64,000 bases of DNA, taken from assembly GCA_002400415.1 (NCBI GenBank), contig DGQP01000016.1:204330-268329 (forward strand), written 5' to 3'. Shown one piece after another: positions 34,495 through 42,734 of this stretch. Numbering within the stretch: the stretch's first letter is position 1; each line of letters begins with the position of its first letter. Below the pieces are notes generated by a model, which saw only the letters and a list, made by a program, of their open reading frames with translations, was not told the DNA's origin and searched no databases. Origin of the DNA: Chitinophagaceae bacterium UBA4411. GTDB taxonomy: Bacteria; Bacteroidota; Bacteroidia; Chitinophagales; Chitinophagaceae. The position numbers and the translations under genes are program-made.

Positions 34495-35289
34495 GTTGCC
34501 TGCAAGCGTAGAGAGACTTCAAACTATGAACATTCTTCAAAAAATATTAGGCACTGTTTTTCCGCCATATAAGCATAGTGTTTTGCGACAAGAACAAACA
34601 AGACTCTTTACAGCAATAATAAGTTCGTTGCCAGAAGACTTCAATGAAATAAAACAGCAAACTCTTTCAGCTCGCCTTTGGGGACTTGACAATTGGAAAC
34701 TTTATCCTGATTTCAAATTTGTTTCTTTGAGTTATGGCGGCGACACATTATTTAAATACAAAAAACGTGGACAGAATTTTAAAATATCAGGGCTTCAAGT
34801 ATTTTCAAATTTGACAAGACAATTCGAGGACATTGAAATTTTAATTCAAGACAATTTGATTAGCGGACTAAAAATCAAAAACTCTGAATATCAACTAAGT
34901 GAGTTTGACTTAGACAAAATCAACAATAACGGTGTTTCAAAATCTGTATTTACTTTCCCGCCAAATGAAATTGATATTTTCTACGACGCTTTAGACCAGG
35001 AAATTAAAAACAAGCTAAATCCTGACGACTTATTTGACATCGACTTTAATAACCGTACATTTTATTCCTTCTGCAACCTTGAGGACGGCAATTATTTGGC
35101 AGTTGACAAAAATTTAAAAGTTTATTCTTTAGTACACGATGCTAAGCCAATGGTAACAGGGATAAAAATTTCTTTCAGCGACATTTTAAGTGAAATAGCA
35201 GACAACAAATTTGACAAAGAAAAACATCTTGAAGAAAGATATCGAAATAGCAAGTAACATTCGTGTAACAGAAAACGCCAGCAGGCAAC
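34495..35289. repeat. 9-bp inverted repeat flanking an orphan gene
   Basis: GTTGCCTGC at 34495-34503 and its exact reverse complement GCAGGCAAC at 35281-35289 bracket the hypothetical gene at 34526-35257. The spacing from each repeat to the gene is only 22-23 bp. This is a cassette-like arrangement, but 9 bp can arise by chance and no recombinase is present. Confidence 0.4.
34526..35257 (+). CDS. orphan hypothetical protein in A+T-rich DNA
   Basis: A 243-residue cytosolic protein; the ATG at 34526 (MNILQKILGTVFPPYKHSV) is preferred to a GTG 33 bp upstream. It has no signal peptide, membrane segment or recognisable domain: a helical N-terminus is followed by mixed alpha/beta sequence with many Asn, Lys, Phe and Asp, such as FPPNEIDIFYDALDQEIKNK. 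Codon use is clearly A/T-biased compared with the preceding genes, which points to acquired DNA. It is flanked by the inverted repeats described at 34495. Function unknown. Confidence 0.65.
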   Translation: MNILQKILGTVFPPYKHSVLRQEQTRLFTAIISSLPEDFNEIKQQTLSARLWGLDNWKLYPDFKFVSLSYGGDTLFKYKKRGQNFKISGLQVFSNLTRQFEDIEILIQDNLISGLKIKNSEYQLSEFDLDKINNNGVSKSVFTFPPNEIDIFYDALDQEIKNKLNPDDLFDIDFNNRTFYSFCNLEDGNYLAVDKNLKVYSLVHDAKPMVTGIKISFSDILSEIADNKFDKEKHLEERYRNSK

Positions 35290-35292
35290 AAA

Positions 35293-35466
35293 AGGTTTTG
35301 TGCAATTGGGGCTCGACGTTGCAGCAATCATCGGCAGTGCATATCCCAGCTTTATATTCGGCAGACGTAATTCTGCCGGGCAGTAGTTCTAAACTTCGGC
35401 TTTTATTTATAAATTTAGCTTCAGTTCCGGGCCGACAGTTGGTTATTCCCCAACTGCACAAAGCCT
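35293..35466. repeat. imperfect long inverted repeat in noncoding DNA
   Basis: AGGTTTTGTGCAATTGGGG (35293-35311) is complementary in 17 of 19 positions to CCCCAACTGCACAAAGCCT (35448-35466). Between them lies a perfect small hairpin, CGGCAGA (35359-35365) with TCTGCCG (35372-35378). No convincing open frame occupies 35258-35537. The arrangement (long arms plus inner hairpins) would form a branched structure in single-stranded DNA or RNA. Confidence 0.55.
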
Positions 35467-35537
35467 CGAACGTCCGTCGTCGCTATGCTAAACTACACAA
35501 CCGGTTCAATAATTTAGGGTAAGAATGATTAGGCGTT

Positions 35538-35960
35538 TTATGAGCCCTTTCGCTTACAGATAATCAACTCCTGATTGTTTCTGTCTGATATTTCTGTGGG
35601 GTGCAAACCCGGAGGTGCGACTACAATCTTCAGCGAATCGCCGTTCAGCTCATAACCAACACTCACAGGCGTGGGATTAGTAAGCGTGTCCTCTGACCGA
35701 ATAATCAGCAACCTCGGGTTGGCGATGGTGTCCAACTTGAAGGAATACTTCATCTCCTTGCCGGTCTCGTCTGTGAAACTAAGTGTATCACCTTTGAAGA
35801 CATACAGAAAAGATACATCTTTTTTGATGCCGTTCACGCTTTCTGTTTGTCCCAGCCAGGCTCCTTGAATGTTTTCCTTGTCTGTAGACGTTGCAGCATT
35901 CCCAGCGTCACTACATGATAAAGCGCAAACAAGTACCAATATGAAGAGATAAAGTTTCAT
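35538..35960 (-). CDS. small lipoprotein of unknown function
   Basis: A 140-residue protein with a lipobox (LVCALSCSDAG, Cys near residue 16). The body is beta-rich: NIQGAWLGQTESVNGIKKDV, YVFKGDTLSFTDETGKEMKY and a terminal KLDTIANPRLLIIRSEDTLT region, resembling the small lipocalin-like or TIGR03067-like lipoproteins of Bacteroidota; this match is tentative. Its base composition is closer to the core genome than that of its A+T-rich neighbours. Single gene, transcribed leftwards. Confidence 0.7.
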   Translation of the reverse strand: MKLYLFILVLVCALSCSDAGNAATSTDKENIQGAWLGQTESVNGIKKDVSFLYVFKGDTLSFTDETGKEMKYSFKLDTIANPRLLIIRSEDTLTNPTPVSVGYELNGDSLKIVVAPPGLHPTEISDRNNQELIICKRKGS

Positions 35961-36325
35961 AATGTTTTATTTTTAAACGCATAACTAAATGAAAGGTTAC
36001 AAAATTGTAGTTTATCTATTAATTATAAAGCTCAAGAACAAATAACTCACAAAATAGAAGAGAGACGGCACCACATACTAACCGACAACACTGCATAGGA
36101 TTGGGTTTTAAGCAAGTGGGCAGACGAAAAAGCAATCGGCGGTCAGTTCTTTTATCAACTTTTACGGTTTGACAGCCTAACGCCGACTTTTAGAAAAAAT
36201 ATAATCACGACAGACAAACATCTAACACTACCATAACGATTAGATAACTGGCCAAGCCCAACGCCACCCAACATTTTTTGACAAATGACAAATACCCGAC
36301 AAACAACAATTTCTATCTTTACTGG
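35961..36325. other. long intergenic region with short repeats
   Basis: 365 bp with no supported gene. It separates the lipoprotein gene (leftward) from the Crp/Fnr gene (rightward) and must contain both promoters, but I see no clear TTG/TAnnTTTG pair. It has CGGCG near 36138 and CGCCG near 36181 as a loose inverted pair, and GCCTAACGCC (36175-36184) and GCCCAACGCC (36256-36265) as near-identical decamers. It is similar in style to the structured segment at 35293. Confidence 0.4.
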
Positions 36326-36895
36326 ATGGAAAAATTTATAGATTACGTTTTGCAGTTTGGTAATTTGAACAAACAACAAATTGACCTTATTAAAAGCAAA
36401 GCAACAGAAATAGAACTTCACAAAGACGAGTATTTTTGGGAAGCAGGAAAGGCAGTTAAACAAATTGGTTTTTTGACTGACGGCCTTATTCGTGTATTTT
36501 TTTACAACAACAAAGGCGAGGAAATTACACGTTATTTTATTGATGAAAACCATTTGATTTTGTCAGGCAATACGGTTGATGAAATATATACGCCTTCCGA
36601 ATATTTATCAGCAATTACCGGCTGCAAATTGGTTGTTTTTTCAAAACAAGACTGGAAAGAAGTTTGTCAAACAATTATTGGTTGGGAAATTATTCTTCAA
36701 AAAATAGTTGCCAAACATCACAGCGAAAAAATTGCAAGACGAAGCGAATTGGTTTCACTAGACGGAACGGAACGCTATCTTGATTTTATCCAAAAATTCC
36801 CCACATTGGTTAATCGTGTGCCATTATCTTACATCGCTTCTTATCTGGGAATTACGCAATCATCTTTAAGCAGAATAAGAAAAAATATCCGCTAA
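36326..36895 (+). CDS. Crp/Fnr-family transcription regulator
   Basis: A 189-residue regulator starting MEKFIDYVLQFGNLNKQQID; an upstream TTG adds nothing typical of the family. The cyclic-nucleotide-binding-like barrel holds LHKDEYFWEAGKAVKQIGFL and GEEITRYFIDENHLI; the helix-turn-helix is at the C-terminus (VPLSYIASYLGITQSSLSRI). The phosphate-binding cassette of true cAMP receptors is not clearly present. It is codirectional with the aldo/keto reductase gene 79 bp downstream, which is a likely target. A+T-rich. Confidence 0.85.
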   Translation: MEKFIDYVLQFGNLNKQQIDLIKSKATEIELHKDEYFWEAGKAVKQIGFLTDGLIRVFFYNNKGEEITRYFIDENHLILSGNTVDEIYTPSEYLSAITGCKLVVFSKQDWKEVCQTIIGWEIILQKIVAKHHSEKIARRSELVSLDGTERYLDFIQKFPTLVNRVPLSYIASYLGITQSSLSRIRKNIR

Positions 36896-36974
36896 AATCA
36901 CTTTTTGCCAAATGGCAAATGGTTTCATTTTTTATTGAACCAACTTTGTGATGTCAAATTAAAATCAGTAAAAA

Positions 36975-37949
36975 ATGAAAACCAGAAAATTAGGGAAAGG
37001 CGGATTAGAAGTATCTGAATTAGGCTTTGGCTGTATGGGATTAAGCTTCCCCAATGCACCAACAAAGGAAGAAAGCATCATCTTAATTCGTTCAGCAGTT
37101 GAACACGGCATTACGTTTTTTGACACAGCACAAGGTTATGGCAAAAACGAATTATTAGTTGGCGAAGCTCTTGAACCATTACGCAAAGAAGTAATAATTG
37201 CTACAAAGTTTGGTTTCAAAGACGGCAACGTCAGATTTGGTTTAGACAGTCGTCCCGAAACAATAAAAGCCGTTGCCGAAGCATCTTTGAAACGATTAAG
37301 AACAGACGTAATTGATTTGTTTTACCAACACAGACCAGACCCAAATGTCCCGGCAGAGGATGTTGCAGGAACAGTTAAAGACTTGATTCAAGAAGGGAAA
37401 GTAAAATATTTCGGGCTTTCAGAACCAACTGCAGAAAACATTAAAAAAGCACATGCTGTTCTTCCAATTACTGCCGTACAAAGTGAATATTCAATGTTCT
37501 ATCGTGAGCCTGAAAACGAGATAATCCCCATACTGGATCAATTAGGGATTGGGTTCGTCCCTTTCAGTCCATTAGGAAAAGGGTTTTTGACAGGCACAAT
37601 ACACGCCAACACTATATTTGAGGAAACCGACAGCAGGAATTTTTCACCCCGCTTCAATAAGGAGAATAGAGAGGCTAATCAATCATTAGTAGATCTGATT
37701 GTGGCCATTGCAGCAGATAAAAATATAACACCTGCACAAATTGCATTAGGCTGGTTATTAGCTCAACAAAAATTTATAGTGCCAATTCCGGGAACCTCAA
37801 AATTACGCCGATTGCAGGAAAACACTGATGCAGTAAATGTGATATTAACAACGGATGAATTAAGTAAAATTAATTCTGCATTGAGCCAAATTAAAATTAC
37901 CGGTGAACGCTATCCTATCCAAGCACAACAGACAACAGGAAAAAAATAA
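36975..37949 (+). CDS. aldo/keto reductase
   Basis: A 324-residue TIM-barrel NADPH-dependent oxidoreductase. The start MKTRKLGKGGLEVSELGFGC is typical. The catalytic tetrad is visible as Asp50 and Tyr55 in FFDTAQGYGKNELLVGEAL, Lys78 in IATKFGF and His in YQHRPDPN. The cofactor end has PGTSKLRRLQENTDAVN. Close relatives are yhdN- or YeaE-like general carbonyl reductases. The neighbouring Crp/Fnr gene probably controls it. Its 5' part is A+T-rich like the regulator. Confidence 0.9.
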   Translation: MKTRKLGKGGLEVSELGFGCMGLSFPNAPTKEESIILIRSAVEHGITFFDTAQGYGKNELLVGEALEPLRKEVIIATKFGFKDGNVRFGLDSRPETIKAVAEASLKRLRTDVIDLFYQHRPDPNVPAEDVAGTVKDLIQEGKVKYFGLSEPTAENIKKAHAVLPITAVQSEYSMFYREPENEIIPILDQLGIGFVPFSPLGKGFLTGTIHANTIFEETDSRNFSPRFNKENREANQSLVDLIVAIAADKNITPAQIALGWLLAQQKFIVPIPGTSKLRRLQENTDAVNVILTTDELSKINSALSQIKITGERYPIQAQQTTGKK

Positions 37950-37999
37950 AAATAATAAGACCTTCGATTTTCAGGGCAGAAAAAGATTTTAGTCCCGGC

Positions 38000-39106
38000 T
38001 TATAGCAATTCCTCCACACTCACTATTCGGACTTCAAGTGTTTTTCCTTTCAGATAAACACCCCCTAATGATTCTGTGATAAACGGGTTTGAACCAACTG
38101 TTCTTAATAATACTTCTGATATTAACAGCGACTTGTTATAATCATTGCAAACACTCTGAATCCGGGCAGCCGTATTGAGTATATCTCCATGATAGGCAAT
38201 ATCTCTCTTTACCTCACCTATCTCCACTGCAGTTACTTTTCCTATATGCATTCCCGCCTTGAAATGCGGAACAAATCCGTATTGCTCAGAATAATACTCT
38301 GACCGTTCAGAAAGTTGCTTTTTGCAGGCAAAATAAAAACGAATACTGGCAAAATCCCGGAGGCCTTCTTCAGCCCTCCATGTAACCACGATCTCATCTC
38401 CCACATACTGGTAGACTTCAGCATGGTGAGGCAATAAAACCTGGTTTATATCCAGAAAGCAATCCCGTATAAATGAACTGTATTTTATATGTCCGAGTTT
38501 TTCAGCCATTGTTGTTGAAGACTTCAAATCCATAAACATGAAAATCCGTTCTTCCTCCCGGGGATTCCTGTATTTTCCCAACAATAAAGGAATAAGAACA
38601 CCAGGCCCAAATTTTTTATTTACCTGGTTAATAAAACTGATTAAAATGTTCATGAAAAAATAATACACAAGCAGGATATAAAAAACATAACCCCAGGATC
38701 TGTCACTAAAAAGAAAACTTTCCGGAGAAATGGCCGGGAATAGGATATACCGGATAAACGCCAAAAGAAACATGAGTACAAAGAGAGATACAATTGTCTT
38801 AAATAAAATAATTTTACCAAGGGGCTTCTTCCTGAATATTCTTTTATCAAGAAAATAGTCGGTAACTCCAAGTACTGCCCCATAGAATAACCCAAGAAAG
38901 ATAGCAGATAAAAGAACAGACTTAAATCCGGATACTGCTGTTATTTTATAAGTCTGCTGGATTGATAAGAAATTGAGATGTAATAAAACGGCAAGAAGAA
39001 CATTTGCAATAAGCCAGAAATTCATTCCGCTTGCTATATATGTAAGTACAGGAAACTGGGACGTGAATTTCCTTGCAAAGGCCGAATAACTGAAGTTCTT
39101 TGACAT
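38000..39106 (-). CDS. membrane class III nucleotide cyclase
   Basis: A 368-residue protein with four membrane helices (about 28-45, 61-82, 100-122 and 138-160) and a C-terminal class III cyclase domain. The metal-binding aspartates are Asp193 in FMFMDLKSSTTM and Asp237 in QYVGDEIVVTW; the domain continues with FKAGMHIGKVTAVEIGEV and GDILNTAARIQ. It should make cAMP or cGMP at the inner membrane; the base-recognition residues are not standard, so the product cannot be named. No HAMP domain is seen. It converges with the aldo/keto reductase gene. Confidence 0.85.
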   Translation of the reverse strand: MSKNFSYSAFARKFTSQFPVLTYIASGMNFWLIANVLLAVLLHLNFLSIQQTYKITAVSGFKSVLLSAIFLGLFYGAVLGVTDYFLDKRIFRKKPLGKIILFKTIVSLFVLMFLLAFIRYILFPAISPESFLFSDRSWGYVFYILLVYYFFMNILISFINQVNKKFGPGVLIPLLLGKYRNPREEERIFMFMDLKSSTTMAEKLGHIKYSSFIRDCFLDINQVLLPHHAEVYQYVGDEIVVTWRAEEGLRDFASIRFYFACKKQLSERSEYYSEQYGFVPHFKAGMHIGKVTAVEIGEVKRDIAYHGDILNTAARIQSVCNDYNKSLLISEVLLRTVGSNPFITESLGGVYLKGKTLEVRIVSVEELL

Positions 39107-39313
39107 TATACTAGCTTATCAGAATATTATTACAAAATATATTTTTTTCTCCACTCTGTCAAAAGCAGAGCACTCAGCAAACCGCAACAGCTAATTCAGC
39201 ATTTATTTACTGCACTAATGAGGAAAAGAGAATTAGTATACAACAATCAGTAATTAGTATTAACATCCCCGTACACAGTCGGCCGACCTTTGTTTAAACA
39301 AATAAAAGTAAAA

Positions 39314-40192
39314 ATGAAAAAGTATTTCACATTAATTATCGGGCTGTTATTGCTATCAGGTTTTAAAACAGTTGCGGCACAAGAGAACAATAAAAAAGTA
39401 GTAATAGTTACAGGTTCAGCATCTGGTATCGGAAAAGCTACTTGTGAACTACTTGTTTCAGAAGGATACATTGTTTATGGCGGAGATATTCAGGTTGAAA
39501 AAAACAGGTACCTGGATTCAATAGGCGGACATTCCCTTGTTTTAGATGTTACAAAAGAAGAACAAATAAAGGCCGGAGTTGAAAAAGTGATTAAGGAGCA
39601 GGGCAGAATAGATATACTATATAATAATGCGGGCTTTGGCATTATGGCTGCTGCCGAAGAAACAACCCTGGAAGATGCACAAAATTTAATGGATGTAAAT
39701 GTATATGGGTATGTAAGAATGATAAAAGCCGTATTGCCTTATATGAGGCAACAAAAGTCCGGCCGAATCATCAATACCACTTCAATGGGTGGAAAAATAT
39801 ACTTTCCCCTTGCCTCCTGGTATATCGCTTCTAAACATGCTTTGGAAGGATGGCTTGACGTTTTACGGTTAGAAGTAAAGAGTTTCGGAATCAGGGTCGT
39901 AATTATTGAACCCGGATTCATCAATACAAATTTTTACAATGTTTCAGGGTCTTATGGACAAAGATATTCTCAGAACTCTGCTTATGGTCATGTTTTTGAA
40001 CCCATATTCAAAGCGAAACAACCAAAGATGTCGGAGCCGGTTGTAATAGCAAAGGTTGTGGAAAAGGCAATTACAAAAAGACACCCTAAGACAAGGTATG
40101 TGAAGGGCAAAAATGGAAAAATGCTGATATGGATAAGAAGAACATTTGGTGATAAATTTTACGACAGGTTAATAATGAAAAGGCTTAAATAA
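39314..40192 (+). CDS. short-chain dehydrogenase with a signal peptide
   Basis: A 292-residue SDR. The ATG at 39314 gives MKKYFTLIIGLLLLSGFKTV then AAQ, a clear signal peptide, directly followed by the Rossmann motif VVIVTGSASGIGKATCELL. The rest is complete: LDVTKEEQIKAGV, NNAGFGIMAA and the active site NTTSMGGK with YIASK (Tyr-x3-Lys). A TTG 24 bp upstream is less likely. Export is odd because the periplasm lacks NAD(P)H; the hydrophobic stretch may instead be a membrane anchor. The first gene of a four-gene operon. Confidence 0.85.
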   Translation: MKKYFTLIIGLLLLSGFKTVAAQENNKKVVIVTGSASGIGKATCELLVSEGYIVYGGDIQVEKNRYLDSIGGHSLVLDVTKEEQIKAGVEKVIKEQGRIDILYNNAGFGIMAAAEETTLEDAQNLMDVNVYGYVRMIKAVLPYMRQQKSGRIINTTSMGGKIYFPLASWYIASKHALEGWLDVLRLEVKSFGIRVVIIEPGFINTNFYNVSGSYGQRYSQNSAYGHVFEPIFKAKQPKMSEPVVIAKVVEKAITKRHPKTRYVKGKNGKMLIWIRRTFGDKFYDRLIMKRLK

Positions 40193-40212
40193 ATCAATTC
40201 AAAAAATTTAAT

Positions 40213-41028
40213 ATGAAAAAAGTAATCTTAATCACCGGGGCAAGCTCCGGAATGGGGAAGGAAACTGCAAAAAAATTAATTGAAGAAGGGCACAAGGTTT
40301 ATACGGCAGCAAGGCGCATTGACAATATGGCCGATTTAAAGCAATTGGGTGGCCTGCCAATACAAATGGATGTAACCAATGAAGCTGACATCCAAAAAGT
40401 AGTGGACACCATTATTAAATATGAAGGTAAGATTGATGTACTTTGGAACAATGCAGGCTATGGCCTTTATGGTTCAGTCGAAGATGTATCGCTTGACGAA
40501 GCCAGAAAACAAATGGAAGTGAATGTATTTGGAATAGCCGCGATGACACAACGGGTAGTTCCTCATATGCGAAAAGCGAGATCGGGTTTAATCATTAACA
40601 CTTCTTCAATGGGGGGCAAAATGTATTTTCCGATGGGTGCATGGTATCATGCCAGCAAACATGCCGTTGAAGGGCTTAGCGATTGTCTTAGGTTAGAGTT
40701 AAAGGAATTCAATATTAAAGTAGTTGTGCTGGAGCCGGGATTTATTTCAACAGAATTTGGCTCTGTTTTAATTGACAATTTCGAAAAGCTCCCTAAAAAC
40801 AGTGCATACAAAAGCATGATGGACAAAATCATAGAGGGTACAAAGAAGTCGGCCCAGGGTAATGGGTCATCAAAACCCAGCGTAATTGCAAACACTGTTT
40901 CAAAAATCATTTCAACAAACAATCCTAAAACAAGATACAGAGTTGGTAAATTTGCAAAGCCAATGGTTTGGATGAGAGTTTATCTTGGCGACAGGTTATT
41001 TGATAAAATTGTAATGAGTCAAATGTAA
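40213..41028 (+). CDS. short-chain dehydrogenase
   Basis: A 271-residue classical SDR: Rossmann motif ILITGASSGMGKETAKKL, MDVTNEADI, NNAGYGLYGS, then the active site with NTSSMGGKMYFP and YHASK. It is a paralog of the preceding gene (both carry SMGGK.YFP and a similar C-terminal RYRVGKFAKP / RYVKGKNGKM segment) but has no signal peptide, so it is cytosolic. The substrate is unknown. It follows by 20 bp and precedes a membrane protein gene by four bases. Confidence 0.9.
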   Translation: MKKVILITGASSGMGKETAKKLIEEGHKVYTAARRIDNMADLKQLGGLPIQMDVTNEADIQKVVDTIIKYEGKIDVLWNNAGYGLYGSVEDVSLDEARKQMEVNVFGIAAMTQRVVPHMRKARSGLIINTSSMGGKMYFPMGAWYHASKHAVEGLSDCLRLELKEFNIKVVVLEPGFISTEFGSVLIDNFEKLPKNSAYKSMMDKIIEGTKKSAQGNGSSKPSVIANTVSKIISTNNPKTRYRVGKFAKPMVWMRVYLGDRLFDKIVMSQM

Positions 41029-41032
41029 GATT

Positions 41033-41530
41033 ATGAACTTCTATAATCACACATCAGCATGGATTAAAGGCGAGCTATTTGAAGCTGCATTAATTCTTTC
41101 ATTTGGCGTTGCCACCATGCTTGCAGGTTATTTGTTTTGGAAAACCGGAACAACGCCGTCTTCTAAAGCCTTGTTGCTGCCATTTGTAATTACAGGTATA
41201 ATTTATGCCGCTATTGGTGGCGGAATGCTTGCTTCAAACTATAAACGGGCTAAAGAGTTTGCACCGACATTTCAGCAAGACAATAAAGCATTCATTCAAT
41301 CCGAAAAGGCAAGAGTTGAGGGCTTTCAGTATGGTTATCTTATTTCAAAAATTGTGGCAACTGCATTTTTTGCCGGAACACTTCTTATTTTCTGGACTAC
41401 TAAAAATCCGGCCGGGCAGGGCATTGGGATAGGGATTGCTCTCTTTGCTTTGGCAGGCTTGGTGGTTGATTATTTTTCCCAGGAACGGGCAGACATCTAT
41501 TACACAGCAATTTCAGAAGCATTGAAATAA
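41033..41530 (+). CDS. four-helix membrane protein, unknown function
   Basis: A 165-residue inner-membrane protein with four hydrophobic segments at about 18-36, 46-65, 100-118 and 125-145, and a hydrophilic loop (NYKRAKEFAPTFQQDNKAFI) between the second and third. I recognise no named domain. It is tightly packed between the second dehydrogenase gene (four bases) and the AraC regulator gene (two bases), so it should function with them. Confidence 0.75.
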   Translation: MNFYNHTSAWIKGELFEAALILSFGVATMLAGYLFWKTGTTPSSKALLLPFVITGIIYAAIGGGMLASNYKRAKEFAPTFQQDNKAFIQSEKARVEGFQYGYLISKIVATAFFAGTLLIFWTTKNPAGQGIGIGIALFALAGLVVDYFSQERADIYYTAISEALK

Positions 41531-41532
41531 TT

Positions 41533-42441
41533 ATGAGTAACGTTATTCATATAGAAACTATTTCCGGCATGTATAAAATGCTTCCGCAGGCCACTGCGAA
41601 GCATCCTTTGGTGGCCGTCGTTGATTTCTCAAAATACCAGGAGCAGTTTAATTCGGGCATGAAAATTACCTTGGGTTTCTACTCCATTATGTTCAAGAAT
41701 TTTTGTGCAAACAAAATGAAATACGGTCAGCAATCTTACGATTTTGATGACGGAAGTTTAATCTGCATGGCTCCGCGACAGGTAATAGCATTAGACGAAC
41801 CTGTAAAGAAAAAAAATGCCATCAAAGGCTGGGGAGTTTTTTTTCATCCTGATTTAATCAGGGGTACTTCATTAGGAAGAAAGATTAAGGAATATTCGTT
41901 CTTCTCATATGATACCAATGAAGCATTACATTTATCAGATAAAGAGAAACAAATCCTGAATGAAATTGTGCAAAAAATAAATTCCGAATTATCGGAGAAC
42001 ATTGATAAGCATAGCCAGGGACTCATTGTTTCAAACATTGAGTTACTGCTTAATTATTGTGCACGGTATTACGACAGGCAATTCATCACACGGAAAACAG
42101 CGAACAGCGATATACTTGCAAAGGTTGAAGACGCATTGACAAAGTATTTTCAATCACCTGATCTTAGTGAAAAAGGGCTACCAACTGTTAAATATTTAGC
42201 TGACAAAGTTTTCCTTTCCCCCAATTATCTAAGTGATCTTTTGAAAAAAGAAACAGGTATGAATGCACAAGACCGCATCCATTACTACCTGATTGAAGAA
42301 GCGAAAAATTTATTACTGAGTTCAGGCAAAAGCGTTGGAGAGCTGGCATTTTCATTGGGCTTTGAATATCCTCAATACTTCTCACGGCTGTTCAAATCCA
42401 AAACGGGTATGACACCGCTTGAATTCAGAAGTATGAATTAA
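41533..42441 (+). CDS. AraC-family transcription regulator
   Basis: A 302-residue regulator. The N-terminal half is a cupin-like sensor region (VAVVDFSKYQEQFNSGMKIT, then the GWGVFFHPDLIRGTSLGRKI segment). The C-terminal half has two helix-turn-helix motifs: VKYLADKVFLSPNYLSDLLK and VGELAFSLGFEYPQYFSRLF, ending KTGMTPLEFRS. As the last gene of the dehydrogenase operon, starting two bases after the membrane-protein gene, it most likely controls that operon. The inducer is unknown. Confidence 0.88.
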   Translation: MSNVIHIETISGMYKMLPQATAKHPLVAVVDFSKYQEQFNSGMKITLGFYSIMFKNFCANKMKYGQQSYDFDDGSLICMAPRQVIALDEPVKKKNAIKGWGVFFHPDLIRGTSLGRKIKEYSFFSYDTNEALHLSDKEKQILNEIVQKINSELSENIDKHSQGLIVSNIELLLNYCARYYDRQFITRKTANSDILAKVEDALTKYFQSPDLSEKGLPTVKYLADKVFLSPNYLSDLLKKETGMNAQDRIHYYLIEEAKNLLLSSGKSVGELAFSLGFEYPQYFSRLFKSKTGMTPLEFRSMN

Positions 42442-42734
42442 CTAACGCTAAAACGAAAATACATGCAGCAGCTAACAAAAGTATTACTGGGATAGAGCAA
42501 TTGAAACACCTGCTATATGCTGCCATCAGTAGCAGGCCGGGTTCGGCGAATAAGGCCAAGCGGTAGCACCAGACAGACAGTTATAAAGTATCCCATCTGA
42601 GCAATACCTGCTCATTACCATCCACTCCTCCTTTACAACAAAAAGGCCACCCGGCAGTCAATTCAGCTTGAACGCCTACATGCACATGAGAATGTTCAGT
42701 AAATACTGTAGCCAGGCGACCTTTTTGTTCAGCG
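42442..42734. other. intergenic region with terminator-like inverted repeat
   Basis: 293 bp without a supported gene between the convergent AraC and DUF2807 genes. ACAAAAAGG (42638-42646) pairs with CCTTTTTGT (42720-42728), a perfect 9-bp stem with T-runs on both strands enclosing weaker internal pairing; this could end both transcripts. The left part (42442-42560) has a TAACTAACGC / GCAGCTAACA pattern in the style of the segments near 35.3 and 36.1 kb. Confidence 0.45.

Noticed and set aside
34495..35290. Integron gene cassette
   Set aside because: The repeats do not fit the RYYYAAC/GTTRRRY core sites, and no tyrosine recombinase is in the window. Kept only as a cassette-like observation.
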